From assembly GCA_002077065.1 (NCBI GenBank), contig NAJO01000019.1:620001-684000 (forward strand): a stretch of DNA of 64,000 nt, read 5' to 3'. The notes under the pieces were generated by a model. It was not told the origin of the DNA, did no database searches, and saw only the letters and a list, made by a program, of their open reading frames with translations. Made by a program: the position numbers and the translations under genes. This DNA is from Cryoendolithus antarcticus. Taxonomy: Eukaryota; Ascomycota; Dothideomycetes; Cladosporiales; Cladosporiaceae. The first letter of the stretch is position 1. The number at the start of each line of letters is the position of its first letter. Shown in pieces: positions 55,706-64,000 of the stretch.

Positions 55706-57118
55706 CTAAATTCCACCACCACCACCACCACCACTACCAGAAGAACCGTCCCCACCACTACTGCTAGACGAACCCTCGCCCTCATCACTCGACGGCCCTT
55801 CACCCCCACCGCCGCCCGACGGACCCTCTCCGCCGAACCCATCGAAACTCGTACCACCGATCCCCATCATCCCATTCCCACCGCTCCCCATGCCCTGCCC
55901 ACCTATAGAATCCGAGGCCTTCCCTCCAGTACCCGCACCACTATCTCCCATCCTGCCCTCACCAGATTCCTTCCCGTCCTTGCCATCCTTGCTATCCTTG
56001 CCTCGTCCCCCAGCCTCGCCACCATGACCATGCCCCTGGACACCCTCGCCTTCGTCTTCGCCAGCCGCCCCCGCAACCTCGTTACCCGCATTGGCACCCT
56101 CCGCCCACGCGTCGAGCATATGAGTGATTGGGTGAGCTTCCGCGTCTGTCTTCGCGTGTGGCTGTGCCGGCTTTCCAAACGCTTCTGTGGGTTTCGACAC
56201 AGGCTTGTGGTCGTGCTTGCCAGGCGCGTGGAAGCCGTTGTCTGCCAGGTCGCTGAGTAGGGCCATCATGCCAGTGTGGGAATTCGAGGACTCGGGTTTC
56301 GACTCGGGCTTGGACTGCTGCACTGACGGGTGGTCGGTGTTGGGGTTCGGGTTGGACGAGGAGAAGGAATCGGGCTTTGCTGGTGGTTGTGGTGGTGAAG
56401 CGTTGGGCTGAGGCTGGTAACCTGGCAGTATGGCACCAGGGGGTAGTCCGTTGGCGGATGGCTTGCCGGCGTCACCCAGCTTCCCGGCATCACCTGTATT
56501 CCCGCCATCACCTGGCTTCCCAGCATCACCTAGCTTCCCGGCATCACCTGGCTTCCGGGCCTAAACAGGCTTCCCACCCTCCCCCAACTTCCCAGCATCA
56601 CCCTCCCACGTAATCGGCCGCGTAACCTCCATCCCATCCTCATACTACCACTTGCCATCCCTCCCCTTTACAACAGGCTTCGCCTTCGCCTCGTTCATAA
56701 CCCACACCGGCTTGGGATTCTTCGTCGCATGCCAGTCGGCTTTCTGCCACCCCTCGGGCAGCACGAAGCCGTTGCCGGAGTCGGTTAAGATGTGGTGGGG
56801 GCCTTCGGGGTTGTAGACGGCGGGCGGAGCGCCGAAGAAGGTCTTTTCCGGGTCTCCGAGGGGTACCACGTGGGATGGGGCGAGGAGGACGGTCGTAGGA
56901 TTATAGGCCGGGCGATGCTGGAGCCCGGGGTGCGAGGCGCTGAGGTCGCGGTTGTTTTCGAGGTTGGGTGAGCTGATGGGTGCGGATTGCACGAGGGGAG
57001 GTAGGATCACGTCCGAGGAAGGGACGACATGTCTTGGGATCACTCGGGCACTGGTGGATGTTGCGTGGAGAGCGCTGCCGAGTCCGAGGACTAAGTAAAG
57101 CTTGCTTGAGTAGAGCAT
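55706..57118 (-). CDS. Secreted Gly/Lys-rich repeat protein, related leader
   Basis: The frame opens at ATG 57118 with MLYSSKLYLVLGLGSALHAT, close to the leader of the neighbouring 790-residue protein (shared MLxSxKLxLVLGLxxALH). It reads to TAG at 56645-56647 (157 residues). The same frame continues, meets a second TAG at 56561-56563, and stays open to 55706. An intron 56561-56671 (111 nt, donor GTAAAG, acceptor TTTAG, phase 0) would remove both TAGs and give 433 residues; I prefer this model, although no good branch point is seen. The downstream part has GDAGKLGDAGKP repeats, a Pro/Ser/Lys linker and a Gly-rich end with long Ser and Gly runs. The mature N-terminal domain (PEKTFFGAPPAVYNPEG, GNGFVLPEGWQKADWHATK) is unknown. 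Extracellular or cell-wall location is likely. Confidence 0.5.
55710..55746 (-). repeat. GGT-type trinucleotide run coding for glycine
   Basis: A short run of ACC triplets on the plus strand codes a Gly stretch at the C-terminus of the secreted protein; a probable site of length variation. Confidence 0.6.
56456..56600 (-). repeat. 15-bp tandem repeats coding GDAGK units
   Basis: Near-identical 15-bp units (plus-strand CTTCCCGGCATCACC type) repeat about eight times, coding GDAGK/L/P pentapeptides. They span the second in-frame TAG and would be prone to slippage. Confidence 0.65.
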
Positions 57119-58474
57119 TTTGGCGTGTAGTGGTCGATGTAGTAGGTGTGGCCGGTCTCGTCAGTCCGTAGGTAAGTACTGAGTGTGCGTTGAGATCAGA
57201 TGGACAGCAGAATGGGAGAGAAAGGACACTCGCGTGCAGAAGGAGAGGAGACATAGATATAGAGACACTGCAGCAGGCGTCTTCAAACTAACACAATAAA
57301 GTTTTCTTTCTTGTCAATGGCGCGCATCACTCACTGAGGACGCAACGATTCCCGTCCTCGTCACAGGGCGGAATACTTCCTGCGAGGGTCTGGATCAGTA
57401 CTGATGCATGTATTCTTGTCCCGCAAGAGACCATCTTCTGCACCCTACATGCTCGTATCGAGTCCAGAGCCGTTCCATTCGGTCTGTACAGGCCAGCGTG
57501 CCGGTGTAGCCACATCCATGGTGAGTTGGCAGGAATACGGTACGGCGCCTCGCGGAAACCACAGACTTGGATCCAAGCAACGCAGACAACATAGCGCAGT
57601 CGATCTACGTTGCGTTGAAAGCTTGCCTGCGGCAGTTGCGTTATAACGCAGACGAGGCACCTGACCTTGCGCTGATCAGTGGTTTATAGGACTACTAAGA
57701 TCACGACCTGGCGCCCTTTCGGAGGAGTCGACCTCGATAAAACACTAGATCCGGCACGATCTAGACCTCGTAGCACTAAAGCTATCGGGAAGGTTCTCGA
57801 TGAGGCGGAGGGTGACTGGAAGTCGTGGTCAGAAAGGTTAATCCTCTTGCCTCGTTCGAGATCCGCCTCCGAATGGCCGAGGATCCGAGGACTTGAGTCG
57901 TTTCAAACGCAAACAATCTGAAAACCCAGATCTACGTTGATATGCGTTAAGCAATCGATACAATCAACGCCCTGGAATGTGGTTGTTTGGATACAAGTCT
58001 GGCAGTCCGTATCCTCGGCAAAGGCGTGAGCGAGGATGGGGAATCAGTGCCAGCATACTAGACACAAGTCAGCGGTGTGTGTATTAGAGTATACCTGCGA
58101 GAAAAGCGTTAGCATCTGCAAAGCATATAGCCACAATCCGCGAACACTCCAACTCATCGCATCCGACTTGCCTGTTCCAAGCCTACAGCAGACTGACCAG
58201 TGGTGTATCTATCGGCACATCGCTCTGGTCACATCATCGCATGACCAGGCGCGAGGTACCCAGACGAGCTCTCGCAGTCCAGAAGCTTGACATAGACTAG
58301 GTGATCGTATCATGAACATATAGTGCGACAATACTATACACAAGATCAGCCGTATCTATACTATACATACAAGACCGTGTATCGGTCAGCGCGGCCGTCC
58401 GTCCACGCGTGACCGCTAATGAAGCGCCAATACGAATCGCATTGCTCCATGACCTGAGTGGTGAATGATCCCAT
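57119..58474. other. Intergenic region, no gene seen
   Basis: About 1.4 kb with only short frames and no recognised motif. The first 200 bp should be the promoter of the secreted-protein gene. Confidence 0.4.
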
Positions 58475-60217
58475 CTATCCCGATCCTGACCCCGAAGCCT
58501 TCTTCGGCGGCTCCTCGCTCTCCTGTGATGGCGGTGGCGGTGTGCTTCCGGATGACCCAGAACCAGTCTGCTCATGCTGCCCGGAGATATTATGCCACAA
58601 ATTCTTCAAGAACCCCTCATTCTTATGCCTCTCTTCCTCCGCACTGCCAGGAGGCGCTGCACCGCTGCTCGTCCCGCTCGCCATACTCGACGCCGCGGCC
58701 GCACTTCCACCGCTCGACGACGACGGCGACGTACGTGGCTCCTTAAACTGCCCCAAATTCATCACCCGCTTCGCACTCTTATCCCCCATCTCATCAGCCA
58801 ACATCTCAATAATCGTGCGCTGGTTGACAGAAAGGTACTTCGGCATCTGCACCTTGAACTCCACCCTCAAATCGCCATTCTGCGCTTTCCGCCCGGCGTT
58901 CAGCTTCTTCATGCCCTTGCCTGCCATGGTGATCTTATCGCCGGTGCCGGTGCCAGTCGAGACTTTGACCTTGACGTCGCCGTCGAGAGTCGGGATGGTG
59001 ATTTCGCCGCCCAGAACGGCAGTGGTGAGGGGTATGGAAGCTGTGTAGAGGACGTCGGAGCCGGCGCGGGAGAATTTTGCGTCGGGCGCGACGCGGATGA
59101 AGACGTAGAGGTCGCCTTTGTTGGCGCGGGCATTCGGGTTCGCGGCTTGGCCGGTGGGTGGGTAGTCGCCTTCGCCCATCACTCGTAATCGCATGCCGTC
59201 TTCCACACCGCCGGGGATCTGCACGTTTACGGTCTGTCGCTCCCTCACGGCTCCGTTGCCTTTGCAGGTCCCACATTCGCTCCCTCTCGGTATAGTGACA
59301 CCCTGCCCTCCACATGTAGAGCACGTCGATCCCATTTGGAAACCGCCCTGCATGAAATGCACCCTCGTCCCCGTCCCATCGCAAGACTTGCACTTACTCC
59401 GACTCGTCCCCTTCTTCAGCCCATCGCCCTTACACGTCCCGCACTTGACCAGCGGCGTAATGACAATCTCCTTCTCCACGCCCTTCGCAGCATCCATGAA
59501 CGAGATATTCGTCTGCACCTCGATATTCTCCCCTACCAGTGTCTCCTCTTGAAACGGCCCTCCGCCTCGGCCCCGTCTCGCGCCAGTCCCGCCAAAAGCG
59601 TTGAATAGATCCTCGAAATTGATGTCCGCTCCAAATCCTCCTCCAGTCCCTGCTCTCGTCTGGCCCCCAAACCCCCCAAACCCCCCGAATGGACTTCCGC
59701 CGCCGCCGAACGGGCTTCCCCCACCTGGAGGGTCAGGTCCGCCGGCTCCTTGATCGAAAGCCGCGGCGCCGTATTGATCATACATTGCCTTCTTGTTCGA
59801 GTCGGTGAGTATTTCATAGGCGGCCTGAGCGTCGCCGAACTTTGCCTTTGCTTGAGGCTCTTTGTTGGTATCTGGATGCCATTTTTTGGCTAGGCCGTAG
59901 TAGGCTTTCTTGATCTCGCCTGCTGAGGCGGTTTTGGGGACGCCGAGGACATCGTAGGGGTTCTTCGTTGCTTGTATTGACGGTGAGGCATGGAAGGTTC
60001 GGCGCTGGGGTATCCGGTTGTGATTGTTGCGGAGGCAGCATTGTGATGATGGAGGCGATACTGAGGGCCGGCGCCGGGGTTGTGACGAGAATTGTCGATG
60101 CCGGGGAGATTCTCGCGGGCGATCATTGTATGGCTGGTGGTTAGATGGTCGGCTCGTGGCCAGTATGCGCAAGGGCTGCGCCGCCCGAGGGAGAAGCGCC
60201 GGCGATGCTATGCTCAT
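58475..60217 (-). CDS. MDJ1: Mitochondrial DnaJ (Hsp40) co-chaperone MDJ1
   Basis: The 580-residue intronless frame has a long basic presequence ending near [12 protein letters not shown]. The J domain ([20 protein letters not shown]) has the HPD tripeptide in [11 protein letters not shown] Gly/Phe-rich stretch follows, then the zinc region with four CXXCXGXG units: [24 protein letters not shown] and CGTCKGNG. The substrate-binding C-terminal domains include [20 protein letters not shown] and [22 protein letters not shown]1 stimulates matrix Hsp70 in folding and protection of proteins and mitochondrial DNA maintenance. The Ser/Pro-rich C-terminal tail is lineage specific. Confidence 0.95.
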   Translation of the reverse strand: MSIASPALLPRAAQPLRILATSRPSNHQPYNDRPRESPRHRQFSSQPRRRPSVSPPSSQCCLRNNHNRIPQRRTFHASPSIQATKNPYDVLGVPKTASAGEIKKAYYGLAKKWHPDTNKEPQAKAKFGDAQAAYEILTDSNKKAMYDQYGAAAFDQGAGGPDPPGGGSPFGGGGSPFGGFGGFGGQTRAGTGGGFGADINFEDLFNAFGGTGARRGRGGGPFQEETLVGENIEVQTNISFMDAAKGVEKEIVITPLVKCGTCKGDGLKKGTSRSKCKSCDGTGTRVHFMQGGFQMGSTCSTCGGQGVTIPRGSECGTCKGNGAVRERQTVNVQIPGGVEDGMRLRVMGEGDYPPTGQAANPNARANKGDLYVFIRVAPDAKFSRAGSDVLYTASIPLTTAVLGGEITIPTLDGDVKVKVSTGTGTGDKITMAGKGMKKLNAGRKAQNGDLRVEFKVQMPKYLSVNQRTIIEMLADEMGDKSAKRVMNLGQFKEPRTSPSSSSGGSAAAASSMASGTSSGAAPPGSAEEERHKNEGFLKNLWHNISGQHEQTGSGSSGSTPPPPSQESEEPPKKASGSGSG

Positions 60218-60970
60218 CGTGAACGATATGCTATGAGATGCGATGGCTGAGTCGATACATCAACAATCATATGCATCATCAGTCGCATATGTTTTGCATC
60301 ACCGAGGCCTGCAGTAAAAAGTGCGGAATTCCTCCGATCACTCCCGAATGATCGAGAACATGAACAGACCAAACATTATTCCTCTAAATGCCCCGAAGAG
60401 ACTCTATGCTTAGGCACATGTGCCCGACCGCCACAGCGCGTCTGGCATGCACGACTAGCGAGATACAGCAGCCACTCTGTCGCTGGCGTTCTTGCGACTT
60501 GTTGTACTGCGAGGCCAGCAACATAGCGATCGCTACCACAGCAGCATCAAGATGAGCAGTACCTACGTCTTGCTTGATGAAGAAGCGGCGACACACCATG
60601 GTCCTAACCATGGATCCGCAGAGTAGAGCAGATACTGACTTCGTACATGCACTTTTCCTGTGTTGAGTGACGATCAAGCGATGGTGCATTCTGCACGCCC
60701 TTCAGTCTATGGGATATATGCACATTGAGCTGACTGTGAACACTCCGTGACCGGTACATAGAGTCTGCCACATGATCGTCCAGATGCCAGGTTCCTGTCC
60801 CATAACGCCATACTCAAAGGGGTATACGCAATCCAAGCCTCGCCTATACATTATCTTCACATCTCAACCCTTCTTCACATACACCGGCGCCGACCGTACG
60901 CGAAATGCTTTGTCTGTCCCCAACGTTAGCATTCAACTCTCCCTCAAAGCCGCAGCTTTAACTGTTGATG
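60218..60970. other. Intergenic region, no gene seen
   Basis: About 750 bp between MDJ1 and the SAP30-type gene; the promoter of MDJ1 lies here. No motif recognised. Confidence 0.4.
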
Positions 60971-61536
60971 TCACACATCGAGAGACATACCTCTATTCCT
61001 CACCCCATAAACAAATTCCACCACCACCTCCCCCTCACTCACCGCCATCGCGCCAAAATGTCTTCTTACAGCCGTAGCCAACACCTCCCTCCCAACCCGT
61101 CTCTTACTTCTATACCTCGCCATGGTGGGACTTTGTCTCCCGATCCCGGGGTTTGTTAGGAGAGCTTGGCGGAGGGGCGTTGTGAACGCTGCCGGGACAG
61201 GCAGGGAGTGAGACGTGCGGTAGGCGTCTAAGATTGGGAGGGGCGTGGTGTGCCAGGACATCTGGTCTCGTATCAGCTTTGCGTTCTTACATTTTCTGTG
61301 TTGGTTGAGGCTCGACGGACTCCTACCTCATGGCCCGGGGGACCGACTTCTGCGCTTGCTAACGCGAGGTCTTTGAGCGCGCTCCCATGGACGAGGTCTT
61401 TCCCGTTGCCGCCATTGAGAAGTGTCTGCTGCTTGCTCTTCCGTGCATGGGCTGCGGCTGCTATCTGGCGTTCGCGGATCGTCGACGCATCGGATCTCGA
61501 GTCCTCGGCTGGAGGTTTGGCTTTGGCGGGAGGCAT
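60971..61536 (-). CDS. SAP30-type Sin3-binding protein (histone deacetylase complex)
   Basis: Two exons (61536-61327 and 61261-60971) give 166 residues. The 65-nt intron (GTAGGA donor, branch GCTGATA, acceptor ACCAG, phase 0) is needed; a closer GTAAGA donor would leave only 29 nt. The C-terminal half is the Sin3-binding SAP30 domain: TPLPILDAYRTSHSLPVPAA, NPGIGRQSPTMARYRSKRRV and VRRHFGAMAVSEGEVVVEFV, ending VRNRG. Such proteins stabilise the Sin3-Rpd3 histone deacetylase complex in the nucleus. The N-terminal half is Ala/Lys-rich and disordered (AAHARKSKQQTLLNGGNGKD). It is divergent from the SmE gene with 396 bp between starts. Confidence 0.82.
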
Positions 61537-61932
61537 TGTGCGTTGTATGCGGGAGAGAAATCAACAAAATGTACAAGACGTAAGACGTTATCGAGGAAGC
61601 ATAGCTAGTGGTCGTGCAACGTCAGATATACGGTATGATAAGATACTCGAGAAGACTACTCAGACCATTTAGAAGCTCGAGCTCACCAATGTCGCGTGCT
61701 CAGCGCGTGGTAGATTGGATTTCCAGCGTGATGTCATGTTCGAGTCATTGACGCAGGGCGGAGGTCCTCGCACGATCGTGCAGAGCTTGGCATCAAGTCG
61801 CGAACTTCGACTTCGAGATGCGCTTGTAGGGACTAGACACCACCGCGATCCGCCAACCAAATCGCCCATTGCAAATCGACCAGCATACGCACAAACCATC
61901 CACGTGACTCTCCCACATTCTCCAAACAAGCA
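61537..61932. promoter_or_regulatory. Divergent promoter of the SAP30-type and SmE genes
   Basis: The stretch is 396 bp between two diverging start codons. Sequence close to the SmE start is C-rich, as in fungal core promoters. No factor site is claimed. Confidence 0.45.
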
Positions 61933-62306
61933 ATGTCCGGCCGACCCCGCGGCGGCGGCGGCAAAGTCCTGCTCCCACCCATAAACTTCATCTTCAAGCT
62001 GCTGCAATCGCACGCCACAGTGCAGATCTGGCTGTACGAGCAAGTCGGAATTCGGATTGAGGGGAAAATCCGCGGATTCGATGAGTTTATGAATCTGGTG
62101 GTGGATGAGGCGGTCGAGGTGAAGCAGCAGGGGAAGGGAGGAGTCAAGGTCGAGGAGATGGAGGATGGGGGACGGCGGACGTTAGGTATGTAATACTATG
62201 CTGTCTGCAGGCAAAGATGCGGAGACCGATCGGTTTTGCTAATCAGGACACAGGGCGCATATTGCTCAAGGGCGACAACGTTTCGTTGATACAAGCGCTG
62301 GAGTGA
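61933..62306 (+). CDS. SME1: Small nuclear ribonucleoprotein SmE
   Basis: Two exons (61933-62185 and 62254-62306) give 101 residues; the 68-nt intron has donor GTATGT, a classic GCTAATC branch and acceptor CACAG, phase 1. The Sm fold is nearly canonical: KVLLPPINFIFKLLQSHATV, IWLYEQVGIRIEGKIRGFDE and FMNLVVDEAVEVK form Sm1, and GRILLKGDNVSLIQALE forms Sm2. A Gly/Lys/Glu-rich loop between Sm1 and Sm2 (QQGKGGVKVEEMEDGGRRT) is longer than in most SmE proteins. SmE is one of seven proteins forming the ring on U1, U2, U4 and U5 snRNAs in the spliceosome. Confidence 0.93.
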
Positions 62307-62578
62307 GCGCAGTCGGAGATATCACTGAAATGTCTAAGCAACCATGGGAAGGACGCAAAATCACCAAAACGACGAACCGACGCTCCCTAAATCCCATGGG
62401 AGACTTCTGCGCAGCTATGCCCGGCTGGCACAAGTTTGCGACAATCAAGGAGACCGCAGAGAGCGCTGAAGGGAGGATCACAGAGAGCGCAAGAGTCCGG
62501 CTTTCGGGCTGCGAATTCAATGGGTCATGTCAACGATGTGAGTAGCCCTCACGCCGCTACTGCACAAGTCAATAGTGC

Positions 62579-63450
62579 TTATGCATGTCCACAAGTCACG
62601 AATCGACCATCTCCAACGGCCACTGCATCGACCTGCCAATCCCATTCGGTCGTGGGGATCTCTACTTCATTCCCGACGAACTGCTCAGCAAGGCAGAGCC
62701 CGACTGTCAACGCGTCAATGATGGGATACTAGGCACGAATTGTTGGGACATGGTTGAAGCCTCACCCAAGTACGGCTTTCGCCTCTTCCCGTTCTCGCAG
62801 TACCTCGCAAGAAATTCGTCGTAGAATCCGGCGCCATGCCCCAGTCGCTTCCCCTCTGCATCGAACGCTACACCTGGTACGACGATCAAGTCAAGTTCAG
62901 CTACCACTTCCGCCCTCCCCTCGTTCCCCACCTCCACCCCCACCCCTCCCATAGCACTCTCCCTCCCCTCCACACTCTCATCACTCAAACTCGGAATGCC
63001 CCACCGATGTCTCTCCAACCCTTCATACTCAGCCACATCCTGCAGTCGCAGCATGTCCATCACGCGCCGGCCCTTTCCAGTCTGAACCTTTGGGCGATGG
63101 AGATAGGGCACAAAGACCGCTTTGCCGCAGTACAGGGCATCGCGGACCAGAATGTCAGTGCTGGCTTCGCCTACGGGCATGGACAGGTAGACTCCAATAC
63201 GATTAGCATGCATGTATTCAGACATAGTGAGTACCAGGTCCTGCCCAGCGCGAGACTGTCGGACGAGGGCGCCGGTGGATGCTGCAGGAAGCTTGGCGCG
63301 GATTGACTGGCGAAGGGCATGTTTTGCATCGCGCATGTCGGTCGTAGGGCTTGTCATTGTGGATAATTGCTGGTTCATAGCTTGAGCCTTGAGTGCTCGA
63401 GCACCGGCAGAGAGCGCGCTTGGCGGGATTTCGGCCAGACAGCAGGACAT
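62579..63450 (-). CDS. FAU1: 5-formyltetrahydrofolate cyclo-ligase
   Basis: Two exons (63450-62766 and 62703-62579) give 269 residues; the 62-nt intron has donor GTGAGG, branch TTGAC, acceptor ACAG and phase 1. It joins GKRRKPYL to VGLCLAEQFVGNEVEIPTTE, the usual C-terminal block ending in DAVAVGDGRFVTC. Other family signs are DAKHALRQSIRAKL, RIGVYLSMPVGEASTD, KAVFVPYLHRP, RHRWGIPSL, DLIVVPGVAFDAEGKRLGHG and AGFYDEFLARY. The enzyme uses ATP to turn 5-formyl-THF into 5,10-methenyl-THF, the only way to recycle this folate store. Several in-frame ATGs near the start (63450 and two or three later) are possible; the later ones fit the family better if the protein is cytosolic. Confidence 0.92.
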
Positions 63451-63930
63451 GCTAGGATCATTCGGCTGTGCTGCTCAGGATGATGTTGGGACCGGTGGCC
63501 TGATTGATTGAGTATGCTTAGCAGGTTCACCTTGCCTTACTAAAGTCATCGAGTCTATGATATAGGGTGAAGCACTGAATTGATCATGTCCAAGATAGTA
63601 CTTCGGGTTCGGGATTGGGTTCTCTAACATATGTACATTCGTACTGGTACCTACAAGTGATGTCTGTCCAGCCCTGCGCCACGAATAACTTCAGCGACAT
63701 GATGGCCCGTGCTTTCCTGAGCCGCGACGACATGTCTTGGTGAACGCTCAGCGCACCCTTCATCTTGCCATCTCTCTCGCCGCCCTCCACTACGCTCGCT
63801 GGTCACCACCACAAACACCGCTCAACACATTGATCGACGCACTCTATATCCTCCGCCCTCTACAGCACCCATCTAGCGAAGCCGCGCCCCAACCCACCGC
63901 AGTCTGGTCACGACATACAGTCCACTCACC
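63451..63930. other. Intergenic region before the last gene
   Basis: About 480 bp between two divergent starts. The last 200 bp, C-rich with CTCTATATCCTCC, look like a promoter and leader. No gene is seen. Confidence 0.4.
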
Positions 63931-64000
63931 ATGCGCGCCTCCCTCCCCGCCAGCCTACTCGGCTTCGTCGCCCTCTCCACAGCCCAAACATGGCCCTTCA
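63931..64000 (+). CDS. Start of a probable secreted protein (cut by the window end)
   Basis: ATG 63931 opens MRASLPASLLGFVALSTAQT, a good signal peptide with a basic n-region, hydrophobic core and Ala-X-Thr-Ala-type end, followed by WPF at the window edge. The rest lies outside, so no function can be given. Confidence 0.5.
   Translation, partial: MRASLPASLLGFVALSTAQTWPF

Noticed and set aside
55559..56260. Plus-strand 233-codon frame antisense to the Gly-rich secreted protein
   Set aside because: It is the mirror of a GC-rich repetitive coding strand; residue make-up (Thr/Pro/Arg runs) reflects the complement of Gly/Ser codons.
61262..61290. 29-nt intron using the nearest GTAAGA donor in the SAP30-type gene
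   Set aside because: It is too short for the spliceosome; an upstream GTAGGA donor gives a normal 65-nt intron in the same phase.
14944..63450. Folate gene cluster (FOL1 and 5-formyl-THF cyclo-ligase)
   Set aside because: The two genes are 43 kb apart with about 20 unrelated genes between them, so linkage is probably coincidental.

Overview
This window reads as nuclear DNA of a filamentous ascomycete (Pezizomycotina, probably a dothideomycete; the species cannot be named from sequence alone). The evidence is short introns (mostly 49-79 nt, GTRNGN donors, CTRAY-like branch points), single-gene promoters instead of operons, and typical mould genes: a CreA carbon-repression factor, a VIB-1/XprG-type NDT80 factor, a HET-domain (heterokaryon incompatibility) gene, NUR1, a KRE9/KNH1 wall protein and Ser/Thr-rich secreted proteins. 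Gene models were built by joining open frames at phase-compatible splice sites.

Layout. 0.4-5.8 kb: a C2H2 factor (+) and the three-exon vib-1-like gene (-), followed by about 5 kb with no recognisable gene. 10.8-15 kb: Rtr1/RPAP2 phosphatase and a KRE9/KNH1 protein share a divergent promoter, then an Xaa-Pro aminopeptidase. 14.9-19.5 kb: an unusually long FOL1 folate-synthesis gene (-). 20.6-24.8 kb: a four-exon tetraspan membrane protein, a nitronate monooxygenase, a small membrane protein and an orphan coiled-coil protein. 26.3-36.2 kb: three more C2H2 factors, the last being CreA; the first carries an in-frame TAG among its fingers. 38-44 kb: an Ecm11-domain protein, an F-box protein, NAD(P)HX epimerase and mitochondrial dihydroorotate dehydrogenase. 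45.3-47.6 kb: a HET-domain pseudogene with three stops and a frame change. 47.7-52.2 kb: Rab GDI, NUR1 and mitoribosomal uL29m. 52.9-57.1 kb: two secreted repeat proteins with related leaders, the larger having regularly spaced KR sites like a Kex2-processed precursor. 58.5-64 kb: MDJ1, a SAP30-type Sin3-binding protein, SmE, 5-formyl-THF cyclo-ligase and the start of a secreted protein.

Functional links. Most genes are independent housekeeping genes. Links worth noting: VIB-1-type factors control het-gene programmes in Neurospora, and a dead HET gene lies in the same window. FOL1 and 5-formyl-THF cyclo-ligase both serve folate metabolism but lie 43 kb apart. The secreted pair at 52.9-57.1 kb is the most likely place for undescribed biology. 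No tRNA, rRNA, CRISPR array or intact transposon was seen.
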